A stretch of DNA of 64,000 nt from Streptomyces marokkonensis (GCF_008312835.1 NZ_VSKS01000022.1:62001-126000); one strand, 5' to 3'; positions 7,444 to 18,470 are shown, numbered from the stretch's first letter. Translations and numbers: made by a program. The notes: a model not told the origin generated them from the letters alone.

Positions 7444-9183
7444 GTGAGTAGCCGCGCTCCTGTTCGCGTGACGACTTCACGACGGGACACCACCGGGCCC
7501 TGCGGGACGCACCGGACGCACACGACGGACGCGGCGGCACCGCGGCAGCCCTGGCCGTTCACCGGCCGGGAGGACGAACTCGACGTGGTACGGCGGTCCC
7601 TGAGCGGCGCACGACGCGGCGTCGTGGTGACGGGCCCGGCGGGCCGGGGCAAGACCCGGCTCGTCACCGAGGCCGTGCGCGGCACCGACTGCCTCCGTGT
7701 CACGGGGACGCCGCGGAGCCGGCACCTCCCCTTCGCCGCCTTCGCCCCGCTGCTGCCCGAGCCCGTCACCCTGCACCGCGCGCTGCACCACCTCTCCGGG
7801 GTGCGGACCCTGCTGATCGACGACGCCCATCTGCTCGACGACGCCTCCGCCGCGCTGGTCCACCAGCTCGCCGCGCACGGACGTACCCGGCTGCTGGTCG
7901 TGGTCACCGACGACGAGCCGGTACCCGCCGCCGTGTCCCGGCTGTGGACCGGGGAGCTGCTGCCCCGGCTGGCACTGGCACCGCTGCCCCGCGAGGAGAC
8001 CGCGCGGCTGCTCCCGGCGGACGCGGGCGGCACCCCGGAACCGCTCACCGCGAACCGGCTGCACCGCCTGTGCGACGGGGACCTGCGGCTGCTGCGGGAA
8101 CTCGTGGACGCGGTACGGCCCGGCCGGGCCACCGGCGTCCCGGGTGCCTGGAGGTGGCGGGGCCCCGTACCGCTGACCCCGGCGGTACGCGAACGCGCCG
8201 CCCGCCTCCTGGACCGCCCCCGGGGTGAGGAGCGCGAGACGCTCGACCGGCTCGCCTTCGCCGAACCCCTGCCGCTCGACGCGGACGACCTCGACCTCAC
8301 CGCCCTGGAACACCTGGAGGCCGACGGCCTGGTCCACGTCGACGACCACGACCGCGTCCGTCTGGCCCACCCCCTGCACGGCCCCGTCCTGCGTGCCGCG
8401 GCGGGCCGGCTGCGCGCCCGCCGGCTCGCCCGCCCGCCCGAGGATCACATCCCCGCCCTGGACGCCGAGTCGGCGGAGCTGACCCGGCGGATCGCACGGG
8501 CGGACGTGGCGACGGTCCCCGCGCCGGTGGGGGACTGGCTCGTGGGGGAGGGGGCGCCGGTCCCGGCCGGGTACGCGGCCGTGCGCGCCCGCTGCGCGCG
8601 GCTGCGCGGGGAACTGCGGGAGGCCGCCGCGTGGGCGCTCGAGGGGCTGCACGGTGACCCCGACGACACCTCCTGCCGGGAGGAACTCGTCCGCGCCGAC
8701 GGGGTCCCTCAGCCGGGCCGGGACCCGTACGACGCGGTACGCCTCGGCGCCCCCGAACGGGCCGCCGGCCGGCTCACCGGAGTCTTCGCCGACCACGCCG
8801 ACGCCCTCGCACGGGGAGACGGACCCGCCCTGGACCGGGTGGCCGAGGAACTGCGGCGGCGCGGCTTCCTGCTGTTCGCCGCCGAGGCCCACGCCCAGGC
8901 CGTGTCCGTCCACCGGGAACCGCTCGCCGCCCGCACCGCCCGCACGCGCGCGGTCGCTCTCGCACGCCGCTGCGAGGACGCCCGTACACCGGCCCTCGCC
9001 GGCCTCGTCCTCGGTGAACTCACCGCCCGTCAACGGCAGATCGTCACACTCGCCGCGGCGGGGCTGAGCAATCGCCAGATCGCGGAGCGGCTCACCCTCT
9101 CCGTCCGTACGGTCGGCAATCACCTGTACGCCGCGTACACGCGGCTGGGCCATTCCGGCCGCCGCGCGGTGGTGGTGGCCTGA
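7444..9183 (+). CDS. AAA-ATPase/LuxR family transcriptional regulator (short LAL type)
   Basis: A 579-aa regulator. An N-terminal P-loop NTPase domain has Walker A GPAGRGKT (64-71) and Walker B LLIDDAHL (123-130). A helical middle follows, then a C-terminal LuxR helix-turn-helix, LTARQRQIVTLAAAGLSNRQ, with VRTVGNHL for recognition. It is shorter than typical LAL proteins (about 900 aa), mainly because the TPR-like middle is reduced. The start is uncertain: GTG 7444 has no clear Shine-Dalgarno, and GTG 7468 (VTTSRR) is an alternative. It is divergent from the altered metallopeptidase and convergent with the CHAT protease gene, so it is a candidate regulator of this protease cluster. Confidence 0.85.
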   Translation: MSSRAPVRVTTSRRDTTGPCGTHRTHTTDAAAPRQPWPFTGREDELDVVRRSLSGARRGVVVTGPAGRGKTRLVTEAVRGTDCLRVTGTPRSRHLPFAAFAPLLPEPVTLHRALHHLSGVRTLLIDDAHLLDDASAALVHQLAAHGRTRLLVVVTDDEPVPAAVSRLWTGELLPRLALAPLPREETARLLPADAGGTPEPLTANRLHRLCDGDLRLLRELVDAVRPGRATGVPGAWRWRGPVPLTPAVRERAARLLDRPRGEERETLDRLAFAEPLPLDADDLDLTALEHLEADGLVHVDDHDRVRLAHPLHGPVLRAAAGRLRARRLARPPEDHIPALDAESAELTRRIARADVATVPAPVGDWLVGEGAPVPAGYAAVRARCARLRGELREAAAWALEGLHGDPDDTSCREELVRADGVPQPGRDPYDAVRLGAPERAAGRLTGVFADHADALARGDGPALDRVAEELRRRGFLLFAAEAHAQAVSVHREPLAARTARTRAVALARRCEDARTPALAGLVLGELTARQRQIVTLAAAGLSNRQIAERLTLSVRTVGNHLYAAYTRLGHSGRRAVVVA

Positions 9184-9234
9184 CAGCTCGGGCGGTGCCG
9201 TTTCGTCGTTGGCCGCGGGCGGTCGGTGGCTGGT

Positions 9235-9304
9235 CGCGCGGTTCCCCGCGCCCCTGGAGGTGGGCCGGCCGCACCATCCATCAAGGGGTGCGGGGAACCG
9301 CGCG
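9235..9304. terminator. 21-bp inverted repeat between LuxR-type and CHAT genes
   Basis: Arms 9235-9255 and 9284-9304 match except for one position (C versus T, giving a G-U pair in RNA), with a 28-nt loop. The sequence is related to the 4603-4648 hairpin. It separates the convergent genes and probably terminates both. Confidence 0.65.
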
Positions 9305-9360
9305 GGCAACCACGGAGGACCGACAGTCGCCCACGACGGTCAACTGCCCGCCCGCGGGGG

Positions 9361-12000
9361 TCAGGCCGCCCCGAAGGCGGTGAAGGCCCACCCCGTCGCC
9401 CGGTGCAGCGCGTCCGCCGGGAGCGAGGCGCGGGCGTCACGCAGCGCCTGGGCCAAGGAGAGACCGGTGTCGAGACCCTCGTGCAGGGCGAGCATCAGCG
9501 GCACGACCGCCGCGTCGTTGACGGGGGCACTGCACGCCACCACCCCCGCCGTGCCCAGTGGCAGCAACGCCGTGACCAGGCCGAGAAGTTCGTCGGCTCC
9601 CACCGTGGCGAACCGGGCGGTGTCGCAGCAGGACAGGATGATCCGGTAGGGGCTGCGGTCCAGCCGCTCGAAGTCGTGCACGATCAGCGGCCCGTCGGTC
9701 ATCCGCAGCGAGGAGAACAGCGGGCCGTCCGCGCGGAACGCGCCGTGCGCCGCGATGTGCGCCAGCGCCGCCCCGTCCAGCTCCGTCAGCACCCGCGGCA
9801 CCGTCGCGTCCTCGTACTCCAGGACCGTCGCACCGCCGTAGCGGCCCGCCAGCACGGACACCTCCGCGCCGCCCGTCGCGAGACCCGGCCCGCGCACCAG
9901 CACCTGGCGGCCCCCGCGCGGCGGCGCGGTCTCCTTCGCGCGCAGCCAGCTGCTCGCCGACGGCGACACGCTCAGCACCCGCTCCCGCAGCGAGGGCAGC
10001 AGCGCCCACGGCACCCGGTGCAGCCGCCCCGGCGGCACGATCACCACCGGGCCGTCCCCGAGATGGGCCGCGGCCGGGCCCAGCAGCAGCTCCTCCAGCC
10101 GGCGGCCCGCCGCCTCCACCACCGGCAGCCGGGAGTCCGCCCCCGGATGGGCCAGCCGCCGCAGCCCCGCCTGCACGTGCTCGGCCTCGGTCTCCGCGGC
10201 CGCCAGCAGCCCCGCCTCGAACCGCCGCACCCTGCCCCGCCCGCACAGCAGCACCTGCACCCGTCCGTCGAGCACGGCGAGTTCCACCAGCTGCCCGTCG
10301 CCGCCGTCGCGCAGCCGCGCGAGCAGCCGGCCGACGTCGAAACGGTCACCGCCGTCGGGAGCCTCACCGCGCATGTGAAGCGTCCGGGAGCGGATCTCGC
10401 GTTCCAGGCGCCGCTGTTCCCGCTCCAGGGCAGGCACGGGCTTGCCCTCCATACGGGCCTCCTCCGCGCGGGCGGCGATCTCCCGGTAGGCGGTCATGCC
10501 GCTGAGCAGCGCCGGGTCGGCCGGCGGCCGGGTGGGCGGTGCGGACAGCGCGGTGGCCCGCCAGCGTTCGCTCCACACCAGCAGTTGTCGCGGCCCGCCG
10601 GAGACGAGACTGGCCTGCTGCGCGAGGGCGGCCAGTTCCGCGCCCTGCGCCGTGGCGCGGGCCCGCAACTCCGAGGCCCCGAGCGTCATCCGGTGGTCGT
10701 CCAGCACGTCCAGCCCCCGTCGGCAGGCCTCCAGCACACCGCGCGCGGAACCGGCGGCCTGCGCGCGCAGCGCCTGCGCCGCCCAGCCCGTCATCCGCGC
10801 GAGCGGAGGACCGCCGCGCCTGCTGCGCGCGGCCACCGCCAAGTGCCGCTCCGCGTCCGCCGTCCAGCCGAGGTCCAGCGCGATCCGGCCCGCCAGCAGC
10901 GACGCCTCGGGAGCGGCCGGGGCACCGAGCGCGACCAGCTTCTCCGCCACCGCCGCCGCGTCCGCGACCAGCCGGCCCGACCCGCGCCCGGCCGCGTGCC
11001 TCGCCCCGATCAGCACCAGCCGGGCGTGCGTCTCCCACCAGGTGCGCCGCTGTCCCGCGAACAGGCGCACGGCCAGTGCCGCGCGCGCGATCGCCGTCTG
11101 CGGCTCGTCCGCCAGCCGCGCCGCCCGCGCGGCGGCCAGCAGCAGTTCCGCCTTGCGCGTCGACTGCCCGCCGATCCCGTCCAGGGCCCGGATCGCCGCG
11201 TCCGCCTCGGCCAGCGCCTCCGCGGCCAGCCCCGCGGCCATCAGCACCTCGCAGCGCCGGATGTTCAGCATGAACGTCGGCGTGCCCAGCTTGGCGTACC
11301 GCTCCTCCGCCTCGTCGAGCAGCCGCAGTGCCGCCGGGACGTCGCCCGAGCGGAACGCGGCCAGCCCCCGGCTCTCCACGGCGTCCGCCTTGTCGTGTTC
11401 CTGGCCGGTGGTGTCCCACAGGGTCTCCGCCGCCGTGAAGTCGGCGTCCGCCCGCTCCACCGCGCCGAGCGCCAGATGCACCGTCGCCCGCAGTGTCAGC
11501 GCCCGCGCCGTCCAGATCACGTCGTCGGCCTGCCGCAGTACGGGAATCGCCCGCCGTACGTCCTCCAGCGCCTCCCTGTGGTGGCCCAGCACCCACCACG
11601 AGTACGCCCGCCGGAACAGCACCCTCGCGCGGGTGTGCCCGGTACCGCGCTCGACGCCCCGCCGCAGCGCGTCCAGGCCCTGCCGGGTACGCCCCGCGTG
11701 CACCAGCGCGACCCCGAGCGTGGCGAGGACGTCCGCCTCCCGCTCGGCGGAGTCGGCGCGCGCCGCCCAGGCCCTGGCCCGCCGCAGATGGCTCAGGGCG
11801 AGCCGCATGTCGCCGAAGTCCCGCTGCCAGATGCCGATCACCTGATGGGCGACGGAGGCGTGCAGCGGCGCGGGACGGTCACCCAGGACCTCTTCCGCCC
11901 TCGCCAGCGCCTCACCCGGGGCGGCGAACACCATCGGCAGCAGTTCCAGCACCGTGTCGCTTCCCGCTGTCACCCCACGATGGTAGTGGTCCGCAACCAC
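9361..12000 (-). CDS. TPR-CHAT domain caspase-like protease
   Basis: An 879-aa protein with an all-helical, Ala/Arg-rich N-terminal region of TPR-like repeats (about residues 20-500) and a C-terminal CHAT domain. The catalytic dyad is recognisable: His752 in HIAAHGAFR and Cys792 in ILSCCDTA, with downstream DELLGL and the terminal W-AFTAFG typical of CHAT. CHAT proteases share the caspase fold and usually cleave a partner protein after a signal. No signal peptide or membrane segment, so cytoplasmic. It is divergent (99 bp) from the subtilisin-sigma operon, the likely functional partner. Start at GTG 12000 is uncertain; GTG 11973 is an alternative. Confidence 0.87.
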   Translation of the reverse strand: MVADHYHRGVTAGSDTVLELLPMVFAAPGEALARAEEVLGDRPAPLHASVAHQVIGIWQRDFGDMRLALSHLRRARAWAARADSAEREADVLATLGVALVHAGRTRQGLDALRRGVERGTGHTRARVLFRRAYSWWVLGHHREALEDVRRAIPVLRQADDVIWTARALTLRATVHLALGAVERADADFTAAETLWDTTGQEHDKADAVESRGLAAFRSGDVPAALRLLDEAEERYAKLGTPTFMLNIRRCEVLMAAGLAAEALAEADAAIRALDGIGGQSTRKAELLLAAARAARLADEPQTAIARAALAVRLFAGQRRTWWETHARLVLIGARHAAGRGSGRLVADAAAVAEKLVALGAPAAPEASLLAGRIALDLGWTADAERHLAVAARSRRGGPPLARMTGWAAQALRAQAAGSARGVLEACRRGLDVLDDHRMTLGASELRARATAQGAELAALAQQASLVSGGPRQLLVWSERWRATALSAPPTRPPADPALLSGMTAYREIAARAEEARMEGKPVPALEREQRRLEREIRSRTLHMRGEAPDGGDRFDVGRLLARLRDGGDGQLVELAVLDGRVQVLLCGRGRVRRFEAGLLAAAETEAEHVQAGLRRLAHPGADSRLPVVEAAGRRLEELLLGPAAAHLGDGPVVIVPPGRLHRVPWALLPSLRERVLSVSPSASSWLRAKETAPPRGGRQVLVRGPGLATGGAEVSVLAGRYGGATVLEYEDATVPRVLTELDGAALAHIAAHGAFRADGPLFSSLRMTDGPLIVHDFERLDRSPYRIILSCCDTARFATVGADELLGLVTALLPLGTAGVVACSAPVNDAAVVPLMLALHEGLDTGLSLAQALRDARASLPADALHRATGWAFTAFGAA

Positions 12001-12018
12001 GCCCCACAGGTTCGACGT

Positions 12019-12051
12019 TGTATCAAATGCCCGTCCCGCGGCTCTGTATCA
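12019..12051 (+). promoter_or_regulatory. paired TGTATCA motifs between CHAT and subtilisin genes
   Basis: Two TGTATCA heptamers (12019-12025, 12045-12051), with starts 26 bp apart, lie in the 99-bp divergent spacer. The same heptamer occurs in front of the LuxR-type gene at 7434. They could be binding sites or -10-like elements of a shared regulator. Confidence 0.3.
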
Positions 12052-12099
12052 CGACAGCTCCGCGGCTCCGGTCGCCGTCGCCCGAGTGGAGGACATGCC

Positions 12100-13530
12100 A
12101 TGGCACCACAGAGATTCCGTGAGCAGTTCACACAGATCCAGCGCTCGATGCCCGACGTCCCCCTGGCGGTGGGACCGGACGACGCGGGCGAGTTCCTCTA
12201 CGAGAAGGGTGTCGTCCTCGCCCGCGACGGAGAGGAGGCCCGCGTCGTCGAGGACGCCGTGCGACAGCACTTCACCACCTTCGCCGGGCTCACCCCGGAC
12301 CATGTGCGCCGCGCGAGCCCGGAGACCAACCGCTCCGGCATCACCCGGATCCGGGTCGCCGACCCCGGCGAGGGCGACGGCGGCGGCGACCCGGCCGTCG
12401 CGGGAGCGCTGCGGGCGCTCTCCGCGACCGAGGGCCGGGCCGGGCGCCGGCTGATCAGCCGCAATCACGTGGTGTCCATCGCGGTCAACGCCTGCCCGGG
12501 CGACGAGCCCGTGCCCGTGGCGCCCGGCGGCCGGCCCAACCCGGCCGTCGCCGATGCGGCCCACGACCCGGAGAGCGCCGTCGGCGTCCTCGTCATCGAC
12601 ACCGGCCTCATGCACGACCACCGCTCCTACCCGCTGCTCGCCCACACCCGCGGCGACGCCCAGGTCGCGGAGTGCGACGACGACGGGATCCTCCAGCAGT
12701 ACTGCGGCCACGGCACGTTCATCGCCGGGCTCGTCGCCGCCGTCGCCCCCAACACCGACATCACCGTCCGGGGCACGCTCAACGACGCCGGCGCGATCCT
12801 GGAGTCCGAGTTCGGCGAGAAGCTCTTCGAGGCCGTCGACCGGGACGGCTGGCCCGACGTCATCAGCCTCTCCGCCGGCACCTCCAACGGCCGTACCGAC
12901 GGTCTCCTCGGCGTCGACGCCTTCATGCGGGAACTGCGCGGGCGGCCCACCCTGCTGGTCGCCGCGGCCGGCAACAACGGCAGCGCCACACCCTTCTGGC
13001 CGGCCGCGTACGCCGACCTCCCCGGCTACGAGAACGCCGTGCTGTCCGTCGGCGCGCTGCGCGGGGACGGCGAGTTCGGCGCCTGCTTCAGCAACCACGG
13101 CGGCTGGGTGAAGGCCTACGCCCCCGGCGAGCGTCTCGTCAGTGCCCTCACCGGCTTCGACAGCCCCGTACCGTACGTGTACCAGCACTCCACCTACGAC
13201 GCCTGCCGCTACGGCTTCACCTACGCCTGCACCTGCCACCACCCGCGCCACACCGGCGTACTGAGCGAGGAGGGAGGTTCGGGCAAACCGGACCAGGTGA
13301 TGTTCGAAGGGCTCGCCCAGTGGAGCGGGACCTCGTTCGCCACCCCCGTCGCCGTCGGCATGATCGCCGCCCACATGACCGCGCAGGCGGAGACCGACCC
13401 GCGCAAGGCGCGCCGGCAAGTGATGGACGCGACCACCGAGTTCGCCGAAGTGCGCGGGGCGCACGTCCCGGCGCTCCTTCCGCCCACCTGGCGTCCCACG
13501 CAGGTCTCACCACCCCCGGCCCGGGCATGA
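12100..13530 (+). CDS. intracellular S8 (subtilisin-like) serine protease
   Basis: A 476-aa protease. The full triad is present: Asp167 in LVIDTG, His204 in CGHGTFIAG and Ser412 in SGTSFATPVA, with oxyanion Asn292 in AAGNNG. The N-terminus (MAPQRFREQF) carries no signal peptide. About 150 residues precede the catalytic domain and may be an inhibitory or sensing pro-region. An insert around residues 369-383 holds three Cys and two His and could bind metal. GGAGG lies 7 nt before the ATG. It is divergent from the TPR-CHAT gene and followed 59 bp later by a sigma factor, so a proteolytic cascade feeding a transcriptional output is plausible but inferred. Confidence 0.88.
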   Translation: MAPQRFREQFTQIQRSMPDVPLAVGPDDAGEFLYEKGVVLARDGEEARVVEDAVRQHFTTFAGLTPDHVRRASPETNRSGITRIRVADPGEGDGGGDPAVAGALRALSATEGRAGRRLISRNHVVSIAVNACPGDEPVPVAPGGRPNPAVADAAHDPESAVGVLVIDTGLMHDHRSYPLLAHTRGDAQVAECDDDGILQQYCGHGTFIAGLVAAVAPNTDITVRGTLNDAGAILESEFGEKLFEAVDRDGWPDVISLSAGTSNGRTDGLLGVDAFMRELRGRPTLLVAAAGNNGSATPFWPAAYADLPGYENAVLSVGALRGDGEFGACFSNHGGWVKAYAPGERLVSALTGFDSPVPYVYQHSTYDACRYGFTYACTCHHPRHTGVLSEEGGSGKPDQVMFEGLAQWSGTSFATPVAVGMIAAHMTAQAETDPRKARRQVMDATTEFAEVRGAHVPALLPPTWRPTQVSPPPARA

Positions 13531-13589
13531 GGACCGGAGCCGTCCCCGCCGCGGCGTACCATGACGTGCCGTACACGAGGGGTGGGACC

Positions 13590-14165
13590 GTGGAGCGTAG
13601 TGAAGTCGGCGCGTTGGTCCGGTCCGCTGTCGACGGTGACGCGGCGGCCTGGAAGGCGATCGTGGAAGGGCTGGGCCCCCTGGTGTGGTCCGTGGTGCGC
13701 GCGCACCGGCTCTCCGACGCCGACGCGCACGAGGTCTACCAGACCGTGTGGTTCCGCTTCGCCCAGCACCTGGGGCGGCTGCGGGAACCGGAGAAGGCGG
13801 GCTCCTGGCTGGCAAGTACCGCGCGGCACGAGTGCCTGAAGGTGCACAGGAACGCGCGCCGGCTGACGCTGACCGACGATCCGCACCTGCTGGACCGGGT
13901 CAGCGAGGACGGCACGCCGGAGCAGTCGCTGCTGGAGGCGGAGGAGGCGGCCGCGCAGAGCGAACGCGTGCGGCGGCTGTGGCAGGAGTTCGAGGAACTG
14001 GGCGAGCGGTGCAGGCAGTTGCTGCGCGTGCTGATCGCCTCGCCGCCGCCCAGCTATCAGGAGGTGTCCGCCGCGCTCGACATCGCGGTGGGCAGCATCG
14101 GACCGCTGCGCCAGCGCTGTCTGCGCCGGCTGCGGGCCCGGCTCGAGGCACGGGGGGCGGCGTGA
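13590..14165 (+). CDS. ECF-like RNA polymerase sigma-70 family factor
   Basis: A 191-aa sigma factor. The region 2 core reads HEVYQTVWFRFAQHLGRL (core-RNAP binding/-10 recognition) and is followed by WLASTARHECLKVHR. Region 4 ends in SYQEVSAALDIAVGSIGPLR, the helix-turn-helix for -35 recognition. The start is GTG (VERSEV) with AGGGG just upstream. An in-frame ATG at 13527, overlapping the subtilisin stop, would add 21 residues and allow coupling but lacks a Shine-Dalgarno. It overlaps the next gene by GTGA. No recognisable anti-sigma factor follows, so control may lie with the adjacent proteases. Confidence 0.85.
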   Translation: MERSEVGALVRSAVDGDAAAWKAIVEGLGPLVWSVVRAHRLSDADAHEVYQTVWFRFAQHLGRLREPEKAGSWLASTARHECLKVHRNARRLTLTDDPHLLDRVSEDGTPEQSLLEAEEAAAQSERVRRLWQEFEELGERCRQLLRVLIASPPPSYQEVSAALDIAVGSIGPLRQRCLRRLRARLEARGAA

Positions 14166-14641
14166 GCGACAGGGACGGCACGAACGACGGCACGGAGTTC
14201 GACGACGACTTCGACACCGGGCTGCTGGAGGAGGAGCTCCGGCAGGCGGCCGCGGTCCTGGACCCGCTGCCCCCGGCGCTGCTGCAGAGCGCCGTCGACG
14301 CCTACGCGCTGCACGACCTCGACGCCCGCGTGGCCGAACTGACCTTCGACTCGCTGGTCGACGCGATCCCGGTCAGGGGGGCGACGGACGCGCCGCGCAT
14401 GCTGACGTTCACCGCCGGCGAGGTGACGCTGGACGTCGAGGTGACCGCCCAGGGGCTGATCGGCCAGGTGCTTCCGCCCCGGCCCGCCCGCATCGAGCTG
14501 CTCGGCGGCCCGCATCCGACCGCCGCGCTCACCGCCGACGACATGGGCCGCTTCACCGCCGACACCGCACCCTCCGGCCCGTTCGCGCTGCGCCTGCGCA
14601 CCGGCGACGACGTGGTGGTCACGGAGTGGCTGCGCGCGTGA
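14162..14641 (+). CDS. small acidic protein co-encoded with sigma factor
   Basis: A 159-aa protein not assigned to a named family here. The N-terminal half is acidic and helical (EFDDDFDTGLLEEEL). The C-terminal half looks beta-rich (LTFTAGEVTLDVEVTAQG, then RIELLGG and FALRLRTGDDVVVTEWL) and could be a small beta-sandwich. The GTG start overlaps the sigma-factor stop (GTGA), so translation is coupled and an approximately stoichiometric partnership is likely. It could be a sigma inhibitor, an adaptor or a protease substrate. No membrane segment and no zinc-binding HxxxCxxC anti-sigma motif are seen. Confidence 0.7.
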   Translation: MSDRDGTNDGTEFDDDFDTGLLEEELRQAAAVLDPLPPALLQSAVDAYALHDLDARVAELTFDSLVDAIPVRGATDAPRMLTFTAGEVTLDVEVTAQGLIGQVLPPRPARIELLGGPHPTAALTADDMGRFTADTAPSGPFALRLRTGDDVVVTEWLRA

Positions 14642-14947
14642 CCCCTCCGGGCGGGGAGGCCCTTTCCGGGTCCTCGGCCCGACCGCGCGGGACACGAGCC
14701 GGGCATGGCCCGGAGTGGCCGGGGGTTCGACCGCGCCCCTGCCACGGACTCCCGGCCCTGCGGGAGCCCTGCGCGGCGGACCGGCAGCCGCCGCTGTGCC
14801 GGGCCCGGTTCTCCGCCCCCGCCGCCCCTACCCGTCCCGTCCCCGGGGGGCGCCGCCCCCGGACCCCCGCTCCTCGAACGCCGCAGGGGCTGATTTCCGC
14901 CGGGTCGGGGTGGCATTTTCCGGGGCCCTGCGGCCCTGGCGGCGGCG
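14642..14947. other. 306-bp GC-rich spacer, no gene seen
   Basis: Very GC-rich region between the convergent sigma-operon and amidohydrolase genes. It contains a CCCCGGGGGGCGCCGCCCCC-type stretch near 14840-14860, a composition common in Streptomyces intergenic repeats and able to fold as a terminator. No convincing coding sequence or promoter. Confidence 0.4.
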
Positions 14948-15745
14948 TCAGCGGGTGGCCGCGTCGATCAGGGTGGCGAGTGCCGAGGCGAGCCCGCGCA
15001 GGCCCGGTCCCGCGGGACCGCCCGGCTCGGTCATGTAGGTGTCGCGGCGGATCTCCACCATCAGCGCGGACACCTCGGCCCGCTTGCCGTAGAACTCCAG
15101 CGGGACGTACGTACCGGCGAACGGGCTGTCCAGCCCGGTCCGCCCGCACGGCGCGAACGCCTCGCGTGCGGCGTCGAGCAGCCCGGGCGGCGTGTGGAAG
15201 GAGTCGGTGCCCAGGCACACCTCCGGCCGCGGCCCCTCGCCGTGCAGTTCGTAGGGCAGCGGCACGCTCGGATACGAGTGCACGTCGATGATCACGGCCC
15301 GCCCGGTCGCCGCGAGCCGGCCGGCGACGGCCTCCGTCATCGCCCGCGCGTACGGCCGGAAGTACCGCTCGATCAGCGGCTCCGCGTCGAACCCGTCGGG
15401 CCGCAGCACCTCCTTGTGCGTGGTCCGCGTGTAGACCGCGCCCATGCCGACGGCCAGCATCTCCTCCCGCTCGTCCGGGAACCGCTCCGGATCGACGACC
15501 AGCCGCGACAGCCGGTTCACGAACCGCCACGGCGTGACACCGGCCGCCCGGGCCGCGGCCTCGGCGACCGACGCGGTGTGCGCGTCCGTGATGTGGTCCA
15601 GTTCGCACTCCAGCGAGGCGTCGTCCAGCTCGATCCCGGACCGCACGCCGGCCGGTATCTCCCGCGCGGAGTGCGGGACGTGGAGGATCACGGGGGAGTC
15701 AGGGTGGCCGGCGAGGAACTCGTAGGACGGCGGGACGTCGGTCAT
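14948..15745 (-). CDS. N-formylglutamate amidohydrolase family protein
   Basis: A 265-aa hydrolase of the N-formylglutamate amidohydrolase family (HutG/PF05013 type). The N-terminal motif ILHVPHSAREIP, the metal-binding HITDAHT and the central IIDVHSYPS are the recognisable blocks. Family members hydrolyse N-formyl-L-glutamate to glutamate and formate in histidine degradation, but standalone homologues act on other N-acyl amino acids. No other hut gene is nearby, so the physiological substrate is open. It is divergent from the DUF5713 gene. Confidence 0.85.
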   Translation of the reverse strand: MTDVPPSYEFLAGHPDSPVILHVPHSAREIPAGVRSGIELDDASLECELDHITDAHTASVAEAAARAAGVTPWRFVNRLSRLVVDPERFPDEREEMLAVGMGAVYTRTTHKEVLRPDGFDAEPLIERYFRPYARAMTEAVAGRLAATGRAVIIDVHSYPSVPLPYELHGEGPRPEVCLGTDSFHTPPGLLDAAREAFAPCGRTGLDSPFAGTYVPLEFYGKRAEVSALMVEIRRDTYMTEPGGPAGPGLRGLASALATLIDAATR

Positions 15746-15831
15746 ACGGCTGCTCCGGTGCGTTGTCAGTGGTGTACGGAAGGATCAAGGTGCCACATGC
15801 CACTGACAACGCCCGAGGACCGAAGCCCTTC

Positions 15832-16173
15832 ATGCCGATCAGCAACGAGCACGTCGCAGCCCATCCGTTCCTGCGGGCGCTGTACCGGGACGCCTATTAC
15901 CCCGACCACGTCGTGGACCTGGGCAGGGCCGTGCTGCTCGCCCTGTGCGAACGCATCGAGGCGGACCAGCCCGCGGACCTCACCGCGCTCTACGCCCTGA
16001 CCCATGCCGCCACGGAGGAGTTCAACGAACTCGAGGCCGCGTTCGAGGCGGCCGGCAGCGAGATCGAGACGGTGGCCCGGGAGGCGATCGCCGAGGAGTT
16101 CTGGTTCGTCGCCCGCGTCTACGGCTTCGCGGACGCCGATGCCGAGGAGCTGGTCGCCCCACGCGAGTGGTGA
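15832..16173 (+). CDS. DUF5713 family protein
   Basis: A 113-aa protein of unknown function. The conserved family core is visible: PFLRALYRDAYYP at the N-terminus, LTHAATEEFNELEAAFEAAG in the centre, and a C-terminal AEEFWFVARVYGFADADAEE ending in REW. The start at MPISNEHV fits the family N-terminus; a GAGGA lies about 12 nt upstream. A longer frame back to 15763 is possible but would add a non-conserved tail. It is followed by a strong terminator hairpin. Confidence 0.75.
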   Translation: MPISNEHVAAHPFLRALYRDAYYPDHVVDLGRAVLLALCERIEADQPADLTALYALTHAATEEFNELEAAFEAAGSEIETVAREAIAEEFWFVARVYGFADADAEELVAPREW

Positions 16174-16194
16174 GCCGCCCTGCCGGCGGATACG

Positions 16195-16234
16195 GCTCCG
16201 CCCCGGCCGGGCGTATCGCCGGCCGGGGCGGAGC
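16195..16234. terminator. bidirectional terminator between DUF5713 and icd
   Basis: Perfect 16-bp arms (GCTCCGCCCCGGCCGG at 16195-16210 and its complement at 16219-16234) with an 8-nt loop, placed between convergent genes. Confidence 0.85.
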
Positions 16235-16250
16235 ACGAGTACTGCGCGGG

Positions 16251-18470
<2,220 letters not shown>

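Noticed and set aside
9226-12099. Very long N-terminal extension of the subtilisin reading frame
   Set aside because: It runs antisense through the CHAT gene. The ATG at 12100 has a perfect GGAGG at 7 nt and gives a normal intracellular S8 protein.
13527-13589. Upstream ATG 13527 as the sigma-factor start
   Set aside because: In frame and overlapping the subtilisin stop, but without a ribosome-binding site and adding 21 unconserved-looking residues; GTG 13590 has AGGGG directly ahead. Kept as an alternative only.
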